Shown one piece after another: positions 34,018 through 46,442 of a DNA stretch of 64,000 nt (its first letter is position 1; each line of letters starts with the position of its first letter). A program made the position numbers and the translations under genes. The stretch spans positions 22,838,501 through 22,902,500 of the forward strand of contig AP031356.1 in assembly GCA_037833965.1 (NCBI GenBank), in the 5' to 3' direction. Source of the DNA: Marchantia polymorpha subsp. ruderalis. Taxonomy: Eukaryota > Streptophyta > Marchantiopsida > Marchantiales > Marchantiaceae. Below the pieces are notes generated by a model that was not told where the DNA came from, searched no databases, and saw nothing but the letters and a program-made list of their open reading frames with translations.

Positions 34018-34733
34018 ACCCGAAGCATCTCAAGGCGTTACGAATTGAGAAAGTTATGAGTGATCTACCGCCGAATGTGCTCGAAGCTGATCCTGCAGCA
34101 TGAACCGCCCGTTCCGTCCCAAGCGTCCCACTGTGGCCTAAGCCCAAAACCCCTTGACTGTCCTCGATCCTCTTTTTACTCTAGTTTCGCGTACCGATTA
34201 GTATTTACAGCTGCTGCCGCGGTACTTACTATTCAAAAATGTTTTAGTTCCGACAAAAAACAAAAAGTGGGTTACCACACAAGGAACGGACAGACTGGAC
34301 GGAGACGGCTGACCACGGTCAACGCCTTCCGCACCAGCGCGACGCCGCGCACGGAATTCGCCTGCGCACAGGCGACCGCCTGTGCACAGGAGGATGAAGT
34401 TCCACGCCGGCGGAGCATCCGCCGAGGCTCCTGCCTGCGCACAGGCAGGAGTTGAACTTTTGTCCGACATGCGGACACACGCGTCAAGGCAGAGGGGGAT
34501 TGGCCGAGGGGCGGTACGAACAAGTGTACCGCGCAAGGCGGAAAACTCGCCTTCGGCGCTACGCCCCCATGTCCGCGGGGTAATACGCTCGCGGAGTTCA
34601 AATCCGCCAATTCGAGCGTGAGAGTTTAATCGACGACGGCGGAGCGTGAAGCCGCGCGTGAGAGCGAAGACCGTTCCAGCGTACAGCCGGCGCGGCCATC
34701 AAGTGAGACGTTCTTCACGAGCAAGAGCCGACC

Positions 34734-37056
34734 ATGACCTTCGACCGGGCGGCGGAGAACGTCCCATTCTTGAATTCGCGATTCCAATCTCTTGTGCGCG
34801 CTGCGCGCATCCATCTGCTGGCTGCGGAACATTCTCGACGTCGCCGCAAAGGAGATTTCTTATTGATTGAGGGAGAAGTGAATGCGCGTGATTTGGAATT
34901 GAGGGCGATTAGAGTTTGCCGAGAGAGAAAGAAGCTCGGGCGGTGCGGAAGTAGAATGAGCGGGCGAGCGAACCCCAGGAACGCAATGACGAGACCAAGC
35001 AGATTGCGGATGGTGCCACTTCGCCTACCACAGAACGGGCTGCGCGCTTTCGAGGAGCGCTTAATAGCAAGAAAGCTCGATTTCTTGCTATGGGGATGGA
35101 ACTACATCTGTGCGAATATGGTACGCGAGTGGCTAGAACCACAGGGACCACCCTCGCGCGGATTGCGTCCGCATGTTGATCGATGGACAGTCCAAGATTG
35201 GGCGCAGGCGTTGGGAAGATGTGCTGGCATGCCAAGGCATCTCCTTTTCGACAGTGAGAGCATCAAGGTGACCAAGCAGGAAGAGGCGCAATTTGTGGAG
35301 CTGTTCAAGACCGGGAGGTCTACCAAGAATGGGTACAGGACCCGTGATTACAAGGATCGATTTCGCCGGACTTTGTCCGCGGCGCTGATGCAATTACTGC
35401 AGCCGCACCGCGCCTGCTACATCACATTGTGGCAGGTCTCTTTTGTGGAGTGCGTCATCGAGGGAACTCCAATTCACTGGGCGAGCATCTTGCACAGGGT
35501 GATGCGACAGCACGCGTTTGAGGAGAAGGGGGGAACTCTAAACCATCTCTCTCCTTTCCTCATCAATTTTTATCGACAGCGGAATTGTTTGACAGCGGCG
35601 GAGCTTGAACATTTTCCGCCATTGTCCATCGACCATCCCGGGAAGTATGTGCGGGAGAATGAGGTCGACACTGATGCAGAGGAGTCACCGACTTCTACCC
35701 CATCAAGACGGAGGGACGAAGGGAGACACACTCCTGCAGCACGAGTGCCGCGGAAGCGGCGATGGAGGGAAGAGTCTGAAGAGGAGCAGCATCAAGAACC
35801 CTCTGCTCCCATTCGACCGCGGCCGCTGTGCGAGCCATACAGCCGGCCGAAGCAGAAGGCACGCAGACTGGTGTTACCAGCCGACAGTGCAGACACGGCG
35901 ACGATTGCGACGGAGCAAGGAAGTGCGTCGCCAGAGAGGCATGAGGAAGCGCGGACGACCGCAGGAGCGACGGGCCACGCTGCAACCTCGACGGGAGAGA
36001 GGCCGCCTACGGGCCAAGGGCCTCCGGGCCAAGGGCCTCCGGAGTTACCACGTGCGATGCGGACAGATGTTCCGTTTGCGCACAGACGAGCCTCCGCGGA
36101 CGGACGAGCCTCCGCGGACAGGCGATCACAAGTGGACGTGGATCTACGCTTACGCGTGGGAAGGAGCAGTCCGCCTGTGCAAAGGACACCTCCACACGTG
36201 CCGCCTGTGCACAGGCAAGAATCACCCCCGTTCCAACGTAGGAAGGGGAAGGAGCCGGCGGAAGAACCGCCTACGAGACACCGGCCCTCGGGGCCAGACC
36301 CTCCGGCGCACCACGCGCCGCAATTTGCGCCTTCGGCGCCAGGGCCTTCGAGCCGAGGAGATACGAGCAGGGAGCGTGCGGAGGCCGCACCATCGGCGGG
36401 AAGTCCGCCGATAGATGCGCCTTCGGCGGTAGGACCTATAGGCCAAGGGACATCGGGCGAGCGGCCCCCGGCCATGTCGCCTTCGGCGATAGATGCCCGC
36501 GGCGCTATGCCTGCGGCGGACAAGGCGCCGGCAATCGCGCCTGCGCACGGGCCGGGCACGGCCCCCACGGACCGATCAAGGGAGCAGCAACAGACGGTGG
36601 AGCGGAGTGACTGTCCGCGGGATGAAATTTCGATGCGCGACGCGCAATCAAACCCCGCGCAGCCACCCTTCGCTCGATCGCCTTCGGCGGCGGGCGACGG
36701 AGGCAGAGAGGACGCGGTAGACAACCAACAAGCAAGCGACGGGGATGCCGCACGGGTACATTCGCCTTCCGCCTTAGACATTTTGGCGACGAGCAGCGAG
36801 GCTGCAGCCGTGCCTTCGCAGGCAGCACACGTCGATGACGTGCAGCCCCACTCGGGGCAGTCGCCGACGCAATCAATGGCGACTGAAATTCTCCACTCGG
36901 ATGATGACGACGGAGGCTCCACGGAAGAAATGTCAGGAGCAGAAGACACCGAGGAGGAGGAGGAAATTGTTGGAGCGCCGGCGGCGGCGCTCTCTGAGCA
37001 GGTGATTCCGTTGCTGAGGTACTTGGATCGCAAGGTCGATAAATACGCCGACCCAC
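34734..37056 (+). pseudogene. B2 element ORF, 5' part (split by B3)
   Basis: ATG 34734. Same layout as the B1 product, with a frame open to DKYADPL at the B3 insertion. It carries the acidic stretch (TEEEEEIVGAP), the helix EQVIPLLRYLDRK and an LDILA motif. One of the linker PVHR units is changed to PVQR. Continues at 42458. Confidence 0.75.
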
Positions 37057-38302
37057 TGTGGTACCCCACTTTTGGCAATTTTGAGGAAATTAAAACATTT
37101 TTGGAAAACTGTACCCTGGCAGCATTGTAAATAGCCTTCGGTACATCAAAACAGAGTGAATCCGGAAGATCGCGGGGATTCTCGAGGGATCTTGTAGAAT
37201 CTAGGATTTGGGGTGCAGCAGTAAGGACAGGCACCACCCTCCCTGCGAGCTCCGCAGTTAGGATCTCTACGGCGCAAGGCGCAAAACCCGCCTTCGGAGG
37301 TTGCGTCCGCGGCTGCAGGGAAGCCCCCGTAATTAGGTCAACCCTTGGGCGCCTTGACCAAGTTAGGGTCCCGTTGGAAAGAGCTCGACGCGCTGATTCT
37401 AACGAACCCAAGAACGCTTGGAACGGACGAGGACTTAGGGAGTTATCGCTACTGGAAGAAACGGAGGCGGTCGCCTACGGCGGAAGGAGTTCGCCACCGG
37501 CGCGAATTCCGCCTACGCGGAAGGGGGAATCAAGTTTTGTCCTATGCACGGACGAAGGCGTTCGCCTGTGCACAGGCGAAGTAGGGTTAGGGAAGGCGCG
37601 AAGTCCGCCTACGCACAGGCGTACGCCTGTGCACAGGCACTTCGGCGTCGGCGGAGAATCCGCCTTGGGCCCTAGAAATGCGCCTTGTGAGGTAGAAAGT
37701 GTACGGCGCCTTCCGCGCCGGCGCAGCGCCGCGTACGTCGGAAGAGCCGCCAGAGTAATCCAATAGGTACGGACCGTGCGGACGGCACGGGTGGATGCGC
37801 TCTTGGACGGACGGAGTTGCGGCGGCGGAAGCGCCGACGGAGAGACAAGGAACGGACAGACTGGACGGAGACGGCTGACCACGGTCAACGCCTTCCGCGC
37901 CAGCGCAGCGCCGCGGACGGAATTCGCCTGTGCACAGGTGAACGCCTGTGCACAGGAGGATGTTCAAGTTCAGCGCCGGCGGAGAATCCGCCGAGGCCCC
38001 TGCCTGCGCACAGGCAGGAGTTGAATTTTTGTCCGACATGCGGACACACGCGTCAAGGCAGAAGGAGATTGGCCGAGGGGCGGTACGAACAAGTGTACCG
38101 CGCAAGGCGGAAAACTCGCCTTCGGCGCTACGCCCCCATGTCCGCAGGGTGACACGCTCGCGGAGTTCAAATCCGCCAATTCGAGCGTGAGAGTTTAATC
38201 GACGACGGCGGAGCGTGAAGCCGCGCGTGAGAGCGAAGACCGTTCCAGCGTACAGCCGGCGCGGCCATCAAGTGAGACGTTCTTCACGACCAAGAGCCGA
38301 CC

Positions 38303-41300
38303 ATGACCTTCGACCGGGCGGCGGAGAACGTCCCATTCTTGAATTCGCGATTCCAATCTCTTGTGCGCGCTGCGCGCATCCATCTGCTGGCTGCGGACCA
38401 TTCTCGACGTCGTCACACAGGAGATTTCTTGTTGATTGAGGGAGAAGTGAGTGCGCGTGATTTGGAATTGAGAGCGATTAGAGTTTGCCGAGAGAGAAAG
38501 AAACGCGGACAGTGCGGAAGTAGAATGAGCGGGCGAGCGAACCCCAGGAACGCAATGACGAGACCGAGCAGATTGCGGATGGTGCCACTTCGCCTGCCGC
38601 AGAACGGGCTGCGCGCTTTCGAAGAGCGCTTAATAGCAAGAAAGCTCGATTTCTTGCTATGGGGATGGAATTACATCTGCGCGAATATGGTGCGCGAGTG
38701 GCTAGAGCCACAGGGACCACCCTCGCGCGGATTGCGTCCGCATGTTGATCGGTGGACAGTCCAAGATTGGGCGCAGGCGTTGGGAAGATGTGCTGGCATG
38801 CCAGGACATCTCCTTTTCGACAGCGAGAGCATCAAGGTGACCAAGCAAGAAGAAGCGCAATTTGTGGAGCTGTTCAAGACCGGGAGGTCTACCAAGAATG
38901 GGTACAGGACCCGTGATTACAAAGATCGATTTCGCCGGACTTTGTCCGCGGCGCTGATGCAATTACTGCAGCCGCACCGCGCCTGCTACATCACATTGTG
39001 GCAGGTCTCTTTTGTGGAATGCGTCATCGAGGGAACTCCCATTCACTGGGCGAGCATCCTGCACAGGGTGATGCGACAGCACGCGTTTGAGGAGAAGGGG
39101 GAACTCTAAACCATCTTTCTCCTTTCCTCATCAATTTTTATCGACAGCGGAATTGTTTGACAGCGGCGGAGCTTGAACATTTTCCGCCATTGTCCATCGA
39201 CCATCCCGGGAAGTATGTGCGGGAGAACGAGGTCGACACTGATGCGGAGGAGTCACCGACTTCTACCCCATCAAGACGGAGGGATGAAGGGAGACACACT
39301 CCTGCAGCGCGAGTGCCGCGGAAGCGGCGATGGAGGGAAGAGTCCGAAGAGGAGCAGCATCAAGAACCCTCTGCTCCCATTCGACCGCGGCCGCTGTGCG
39401 AGCCATACAGCCGGCCGAAGCAGAAGGCACGCAGACTGGTGTTACCAGCTGACAGTGCAGACACGGCGACGATTGCGACGGAGATAGGAAGTGCGTCGCC
39501 AGAGAGGCGAGAGGAAGCGCGGACGACCGCACGAGAGACGGGCCACGCTGCAACCTCGTCGGAAGAGAGGCCGCCTACGGGCCAAGGGCCTCCGGAGTTA
39601 CCACGTGCGATGCGGACAGATGTTCCGTTTGCGCACAGGCGAACCTCCGCGGACGGACGAGCCTCCGCGGATCGGCGAACACAAGTGGACGTGGATCTAC
39701 GCTTACGCGTGGGAAGGAGCAGTCCGCCTGTGCACAGGCGCTCGCCTGTGCACAGGTCGCCTGTGCACAGGACACCTCCACACGTGCCGCCTGTGCACAG
39801 GCAAGAATCACCCCCGTTCCAACGTAGGAAGGGGAAGGAGCCGGCGGAAGAACCGCCTACGAGACACCGGCCCTCGGGGCCAGACCCTCCGGCGCACCAC
39901 GCGCCGCAATTTGCGCCTTCGGCGCCAGGGCCTTCGAGCAGAGGAGATACGAGCAGAGAGCGTGCGGAGGCCGCACCGTCGGCGGAAAGTCCGCCGATAG
40001 ATGCGCCTTCGGCGGTAGGGCCTATAGGCCAAGGAACATCGGGCGTGCGGCCCCCGGCCATGTCGCCTTCGGCGATAGATGTCCGCGGCGCTACGCCTGC
40101 GGCGGACAAGGCGCCGGCAAATGCGCCTGCGCACGGGCCGGGCACAGCCCCCACGGACCGATCAAGGGAGCAGCAGACGGAGGAGCGGAGTGACTGTCCG
40201 CGGGATGAAATCTCGATGCGCGATGCGCAATCCAACCCCGCGCAGCCACCTTCCGCTCAATCGCCTTCGGCGACGGACGACAGAGGCAGAGAGAATGCGG
40301 TAGACCATCAACAAGCGAGAGACGGGGATGCCGCACGGGTACATTCGCCTTCCGCCTTAGACATTTTGGCGACGAGCAGCGAGGCTGCAGCCGTGCCTTC
40401 GCAGGCAGCACACGTCGACGACGTGCAGCCCCACTCGGGGCAGTCGCCAACGCAATCAATGGCGACTGAAATTCTCCACTCGGATGATGACGACGGGGGC
40501 TCCACGGAAGAAATGTCAGGAGCAGAAGACACCGAGGAGGAGGAGGAGGAAATTGTTGGAGCGCCGGCGGCGGCGCTCTCTGAGCAGGTGATTCCGTTGC
40601 TGCGGTACTTGGATCGCAAGGTCGATAAATACGCCGACCCACTTCAGCCGGGATCTCACATCGAGTTAGTGCGCAGGCGGACTCGCACTAAAGTCCACAC
40701 CAGCAAGCTATTAGCTAGAGTGGACCAGGAGTTGAGGGACTTGAAGGAGAAGCATGAGTGCTTGTGGGGACAGTACAAGCTTAATCAGAAATTCTACAAG
40801 CACACCGAGAAGATGAAGGATGAGAAACTGGGCGAGCTCACCAAGGAGCAGGTGAAGGTCAAGGAAGCACTCAATTCTGAGCAGGCCCAGAATCGGATTT
40901 TGTCAGAGGAGCTCGTGCGACAGACGCGGTTGTTGGAACAATGTCAGCTCGCACGGCAGGCGGATGAAGAATTAATCCGCAGGTTGCAGTCAGAGTGTGG
41001 CGAATTGAGAGCGCAACGTGCTGAAGCCGAATCGCAATTAGTGACGATTGAAGAGGATCGCAGGAAGGAGGCGGATCGCACGAAGGTGGAAACGGCGAGG
41101 CGAGTCGCCCACTGTCTCAAGGGCTACGCCCACTGGGAAGTGAAGGCGCAGGAGAAACTCACACTGCGTGAGTTTGAATTGCGCGCAGCCGGGTTGTTGT
41201 CAGGCGACAGTAGGAGTCGGCGGAAGGTAGCGAAGAAGCTCGAGGCCTTTCTATCCAAGGCACAGGATACCATGTCCGCCCTCGAGGGGGAGGTGTCCGC

Positions 41301-41439
41301 GGCGTTGCAGAGGTTGGGACTGCGTAGTCGAGCGGAAGAGTGGCAGGGTAGGGAGTTAGTGCGCGGCAGTCGGCCGCGTAGGAGACGTAGTACAGGTTCC
41401 GCGGAGTGTAGTGTAGCGTGGTTCCGTGCAGGCGTGTAG
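38303..41439 (+). pseudogene. B3 element ORF with one frameshift
   Basis: Full-length B-type ORF (about 1,045 codons) broken by loss of one G in the run near 39100 (AAGGGGGAA against AAGGGGGGAA in B2). Frame 1 runs 38303-39109 and the other continues to 41439. The linker has four PVHR units, more than B1 and B2. The C-terminal coiled coil (LKEKHECLWGQYKLNQKF to EEDRRKEADR) and basic tail are intact. Confidence 0.85.
39727..39801 (+). repeat. Cluster of CCTGTGCACAGG palindromes
   Basis: Four perfect 12-bp palindromes at 39727-39738, 39745-39756, 39760-39771 and 39790-39801. In frame each reads PVHR. Single or paired copies also occur in the non-coding leaders of all B elements and in C. Confidence 0.9.
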
Positions 41440-41475
41440 CGTAGTGCAGTGTAGTGCTAGTTAGGACTTAGAAGG

Positions 41476-41504
41476 TATAAAATAGTTCCAGGCGTTTTGC
41501 CTGG
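41476..41504 (+). promoter_or_regulatory. TATA box and hairpin in 3' module of B3
   Basis: TATAAAA (41476-41482), then CCAGGC (41488-41493), loop gtttt, GCCTGG (41499-41504). Confidence 0.65.
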
Positions 41505-42457
41505 GGTTCTTTCCCAAACTCAGAAGTATAGATCAGGAACCCATTTCCTTTGCGTGTTTGTGTCCTTGAGTTCTGTCACCACGCATGAGGAGTTACAACT
41601 TAGCGTTCCGCATTTTGTAGCTGAAGGCCTTCGGCCGAATGTTCAGAGCTAGTACATTAGTTAGAGACTTGAGTAGTTCGGATCTGCACCTGCGGGTGAC
41701 TGCCGATGCTCAGAGCCAGTGACTAGTTAGATACTTGAACAGTTTCGCCCCTACACCTTCGAGTGTTTCTTTCTGATTGTACTCCTTTGGGATTTTTCCC
41801 CTGAATGCCAAAGTGAAGTTTTGCTACTTCGTGTAAGCCTTGGTTGTAAATTCAGGTTACGCTGCAGCAGGTGCCTTGATGGTAACCCCTGTAGTATTTC
41901 TGGGAATGACAAGTGCTTGAGAATTCAAACTCTTCAATAGACTGTTGTTGTGTTACTGGAATGTTTCTCAGTGAGTCCTTCAGTGCGGACCTGTGTTCTC
42001 TGCGCGTTTTGTGAGTTGAGAGTGTTGTTCACCGCGTCTGAGTGACTTCGATCCGAAGTAGGCAGTCCAAACCGGGTTTCCTACACTAGCAGCAAGCTAG
42101 TGGAAGCGTTGTAAAAGCCGGAGTTGGAAGTCACTGCCCGCAGCTTTGCCGAGTGTGCTCGTGAGAGACTTTCCCCCTGAAATCTTGAAGTAGAGGTCTT
42201 AACGGATCTCTGGGTTGTGTTTATGTAGTTTCAGGTGTGTGTGTGTGTGTGTGTTACGCTGCACTGTGCGACCTCCGAGTGCGCTCCGAGTGGACACTTG
42301 CAGTATTTCTGGGAGTGACAGTTGCCTGAGAATTCAAACTCCTCAATAGTCTGTTAAAACGTGACACTTTGTACCCTGTGTGTTCCTCTGTCCCTGTGGG
42401 TTCGACCTTTCTACCACTATATTGCAGTTTTAGCCTTTAGTGGGTTATTACACCCAC

Positions 42458-43254
42458 TCCAGCCGGGATCTTACATCGAGTTAGTGCGCAGGCGGACTCG
42501 CACTAAAGTCCACACCAGCAAGCTGCTAGCTAGAGTGGACCAGGAGTTGAGGGAATTGAAGGAGAAGCATGCATGCTTGTGGGGTCAGTACAAACTTAAT
42601 CAGAAATTCTACAAGCACTCCGAGAAGATGAAGGATGAGAAATTGGACGAGCTCACCAAGGAGCAGGTGAAGGTCAAGGAAGCACTCATTTCTGAGCAGG
42701 CCCAGAATCGGATTTTGTCAGAGGAGCTCGTGCGACAGACGCGGTTGTTGGAACAATGTCAGCTCGCACGGCAGGCGGATGAAGAGTTAATCCGCAGGTT
42801 ACAGTCAGAGTGTGGCGAATTGAGAGCGCAACGTGCTGAAGCCGAATCGCAATTAGTGATAATTGAAGAGGATCGCAGGAAGGAGGCGGATCGCACGAAG
42901 GTGGAGACGGCGAGGCGTGTCGCCCACTGTCTCAAGGGCTACGCCCACTGGGAAGTGAAGGCGCAGGAGAGACTCACACTGCGTGAGTTTGAATTGCGCG
43001 CAGCCGGGTTGTTGTCAGGCGACAGTAGGAGTCGGCGGAAGGTAGCAAAGAAGCTCGATGCCTTCCTGTCGAAGGCACAGGATACCATGTCCGCCCTCGA
43101 AGTGGAGGTGTCCGCCGCGTTGCAGCGTTTGGGACTGCGCAGTCGAGCGGAAGATTGGCAGGGTAGGGAGTTAGTGCGCGGCAGTCGGCCGCGCAGGAGA
43201 CGTAGTACAGGTTCCGCGGAGTGTAGTGTAGCGTGGTTCCGTGCAGGCGTGTAG
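42458..43254 (+). pseudogene. B2 element ORF, 3' part
   Basis: Resumes at QPGSYIELVRRRTRTK after B3 and runs through the coiled coil to the stop at 43254. Frame-consistent with 34734-37056, so B2 is broken only by the insertion as far as seen. Confidence 0.75.
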
Positions 43255-43290
43255 CGTAGTGCAGTGTAGTGCTAGGTAGGACTTAGAAGG

Positions 43291-43319
43291 TATAAAATAG
43301 TTCCAGGCGTTTTGCCTGG
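43291..43319 (+). promoter_or_regulatory. TATA box and hairpin in 3' module of B2
   Basis: TATAAAA (43291-43297) and CCAGGC-gtttt-GCCTGG (43303-43319), same as B3. Confidence 0.65.
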
Positions 43320-44274
43320 GGTTCTTTCCCAAACTCAGAAGTATAGATCAGGAACCCATTTCCTTTGCGTGTTTGTGTCCTTGAGTTCTGTCACCACGCA
43401 GGAGGAGTTACAACTTAGCGTTCCGCATTTTGTAGCTGAAGGCCTTCGGCCGAATGTTCAGAGCTAGTACATTGGTTAGAGACTTGAGTAGTTCGGATCT
43501 GCACCTGCGGGTGACTGCCGATGCTCAGAGCCAGTGACTAGTTAGATACTTGAACAGTTTTGCCCCTACACCTTCGAGTGTTTCTTTCTGATTGTACTCC
43601 TTGGGATTTTTCCCCTGAATGCCAAAGTGAAGTTTTGCTACTTCGTGTAAGCCTTGGTTGTAAATTCAGGTTACGCTGCAGCAGGTGCTTTGAGGGTAAC
43701 CCCTGTAGTATTTCTGGGAATGACAAGTGCCTGAGAATTCAAACTCTTCAATAGACTGTTGTTGTGTTACTGGAATGTTTCTCAGTGAGTCCTTCAGTGC
43801 GGACCTGTGTTCTCTGCGCGTTTTGTGAGTTGAGAGTGTTGTTCACCGCGTAGGAGTGACTTCGATCCGAAGTAGGCAGTCCAAACCGGGTTTCCTACAC
43901 TGGCAGCAAGCTAGTGGAAGTGTTGTAAAAGCCGGAGTTGGAAGTCACTGCCCGCAGCTTTGCCGAGTGTGCTCGCGAGAGACTTTCCCCCTGAAATCTT
44001 GAAGTAGAGGTCCTAACGGATCTCTGGGTTGTGTTTCTGTAGTTTCAGGTGTGTGTGTGTGTGTGTGTGTGTTACGCTGCACTGTGCGACCTCCGAGTGC
44101 GCTCCGAGTGGACACTTGCAGTATTTCTGGGAGTGACAGTTGCCTGAGAATTCAAACTCCTCAATAGTCTGTTAAACGTGACACTTTGTACCCTGTGTGT
44201 TCCTCTGTCCCTGTGGGTTCGACCTTTCTACCACTATATTGCAGTTTTAGCCTTTAGTGGGTTATTACACTACG

Positions 44275-45621
44275 CCTGCGGCGGACAAGGCGCCGGCATT
44301 TGCGCCTGCGCACAGGCCAAGCACAGCCCCCGCGGACCGATCAAGGGAGCAGCAACAGACGGAGGAGCGGAGTGACTGTCCGCGGGATGAAATTTCGATG
44401 CGCGATGCGCAATCAAACCCCGCGCAGCCACCCTCCGCTCGATCGCCTTCGGCGGCGGGCGTCGGCGGCAGAGAGGACACGGTAGACGACCAACAAGCGA
44501 GCGGCGGGGATGCCGCACGGGCACATTCGCCTACCGCCTTAGACATTTTGGCGAAGAGCAGCGCGGCTGCAGCCGTGCCTTCGCAGGCAGCACACGTCGA
44601 CGACGTGCAGCCCCACTCGGGTCAGTCGCCGATGCAATCAATGGCGACTGAAATTCTCCACTCGGATGATGACGACGGAGGCTCCACCGAAGAAATGTCA
44701 GGAGCAGGGGAAACCGAGGAGGAGGAGGAGGAAATTGTTGGAGCGCCGGAGGCGGCGCTCTCTGAGCAGGTGATTCCGTTGCTGAGGTACTTGGATCGCA
44801 AAGTCGATAAATACGCCGACCCACTTCAGCCGGGATCTTACATCGAGTTAGTGCGCAGGCGGACTCGCACTAAAGTCCACACCAGCAAGCTATTAGCTAG
44901 AGTGGACCAGGAGTTGAGGGAATTGAAGGAGAAGCATGAATGCTTGTGGGGTCAGTATAAGCTTAATCAGAAATTCTACAAGTACTCCGAGAAGGTGAGG
45001 GATGGGAAACTGGAAGAGCTCACCAAGGAGCAGGTGAAGGTCACAGAAGCACTAATTTCTGAGCAGGCCCAGAATCGGATTTTGTCAGAGGAGCTCGTGC
45101 GACAGACGCGGTTGTTGGAACAGTGTCAGCTCGCACGGCAGGCGGATGAGGAGGTAATCCGCAGGCTACAGTCAGAGTGTGGCGAATTGAGAGCGCAACG
45201 TGCTGAGGCCGAATCGCAATTAGTGATAGTTGAAGAGGATCGCAGGAAGGAGGCAGATCGCACAAAGGTGGAGATGGCGAGGCGTGTCGCCCACTGTCTC
45301 AAGGGCTACGCCCACTGGGAAGTGAAGGCGCAGGAGAAACTCACACTGCGTGAGTTTGAACTTCGCGCAGCCGGGTTGTTGTCAGGCGACAGTAGGAGTC
45401 GGCGGAAGGTAGCAAAGAAGCTCGATGCTTTTCTGTCGAAGGCGCAGGATACCATGTCCGCCCTCGAAGTGGAGGTGTCCGCGGCGTTGCAGCGATTGGG
45501 ACTGCGCAGTCAAGCGGAAGACTGGCAGGGTAGGGAGTTAGTGCGCGGCAGTCCGCCGCGCAGGAGACGTAGCACCGGTTCCGCGGAGTGTAGTGTAGCG
45601 TGGTTCCGTGCAGGCGTGTAG
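44275..45621 (+). pseudogene. B1 element ORF, 3' part
   Basis: Resumes after B2 at PAADKAPAFAPAH and continues in frame to the stop at 45621, with LDILA, acidic patch, EQVIPLLRYLDRK and coiled coil. B1 is broken only by the insertion as far as seen. Confidence 0.75.
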
Positions 45622-45657
45622 CATAGTGCAGTGTAGTGTTAGTTAGGACTTAGAAGG

Positions 45658-45686
45658 TATAAAATAGTTCCAGGCGTTTTGCCTGG
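45658..45686 (+). promoter_or_regulatory. TATA box and hairpin in 3' module of B1
   Basis: TATAAAA (45658-45664) and CCAGGC-gtttt-GCCTGG (45670-45686). Confidence 0.65.
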
Positions 45687-46411
45687 GGTTCTTTCCCATC
45701 AGAAGTGCAGATCAGGAACCCATTTCCTTTGCGTGTTTGTGTCCTTGAGCTCTGTCACCACGCACGAGGAGTTACAACTTAGCGTTCCGCATTTTGTAGC
45801 TGAAGGCCTGCGGCCGAATGTTTAGAGCTAGTACATTGGTTAGAGACTTGAGTAGTTTGGAACTGCACCTGCGGGTGACTGCCGATGCTCAGAGCCAGTG
45901 ACTAGTTAGATACTTGAACAGTTTCGCCCCTACACCTTCGAGTGTTTCTTTCTGATTGTACTCCTTGGGATTTTTCCCCTGAATGCCAAAGTGAAGTTTT
46001 GCTACTTCGTGTAAGCCTTGGTTGTAAATTCAGGTTACGCTGCAGCAGGTGCCTTGAGGGTAACCCCTGTAGTATTTCTGGGAATGACAAGTGCCTGAGA
46101 ATTCAAACTCTTCAATAGACTGTTGTTGTGTTACTGGAATGTTTCACAGTGAGTCCTTCAGTGCGGACCTGTGTTCTCTGCGCGTTTTGTGAGTTGAGAG
46201 TGTTGTTCACCGCGTATGAGTGACTTCGATCCGAAGTAGGCAGTCCAAACCGGGTTTCCTACGCTAGCAGCAAGCTAGTGGAAGCGTTGTAAAAGCCGGA
46301 GTTGGAAGTCACTACCCGCAGCTTCGCTGAGTGTACTCTTGAGAGACTTCCCCCCTGAAATCTTGAGTAGAGGTCCTAACGGATCTCTGGGTTGTGTTTC
46401 TGTAGTTTCAG

Positions 46412-46442
<31 letters not shown>

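Larger units (their letters stand above)
31804..34279 (-). mobile_element. Element C: ORF-less member with family termini
   Basis: Read on the plus strand it runs from TGTAATAACCCACTAAAGG to GTGGGTTACCACA, so it lies on the minus strand. TSD caagg (31799-31803, 34280-34284). 31804 to about 32815 is the usual 3' module. The remaining 1.46 kb lacks the long ORF and holds leader-like DNA: three copies of the leader inverted repeat, many GCCGAAGGC-type palindromes, and a short telomere-like CCCTAAC stretch near 32895. 2,476 bp; non-autonomous. Confidence 0.88.
37057..42452 (+). mobile_element. Element B3: uninterrupted B-type element
   Basis: 5,396 bp from TGTGGTACCCCACTTTTGG to GTGGGTTATTACA, TSD cccac (37052-37056, 42453-42457). 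This and B4 are the clearest examples of the whole unit: LTR-like 5' end of about 180 bp, GC-rich leader to 38302, ORF to 41439, 3' module to the end. The 5' LTR-like sequence does not recur at the 3' end. Confidence 0.93.
31009..44269 (+). mobile_element. Element B2: B-type element with two insertions
   Basis: Starts TGTGGTACTCCACTTTTGG, ends GTGGGTTATTACA, TSD ctacg (31004-31008, 44270-44274). Own parts are 31009-31803, 34285-37056 and 42458-44269, about 5.38 kb. C sits in the leader and B3 in the ORF, so B2 inserted before both. Confidence 0.9.

Noticed and set aside
35792-37411. Long minus-strand ORF of 539 codons opposite B2, and similar ones opposite B3, B4 and A
   Set aside because: Shadow of GC-rich sense coding; it crosses the B2/B3 insertion junction and is not conserved as a protein across copies.
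42390-42415. Pol III B-box-like GGTTCGACCT near the 3' end of every module
   Set aside because: No matching A box at the right distance was seen and the match is short, so a SINE or tRNA origin is not supported.
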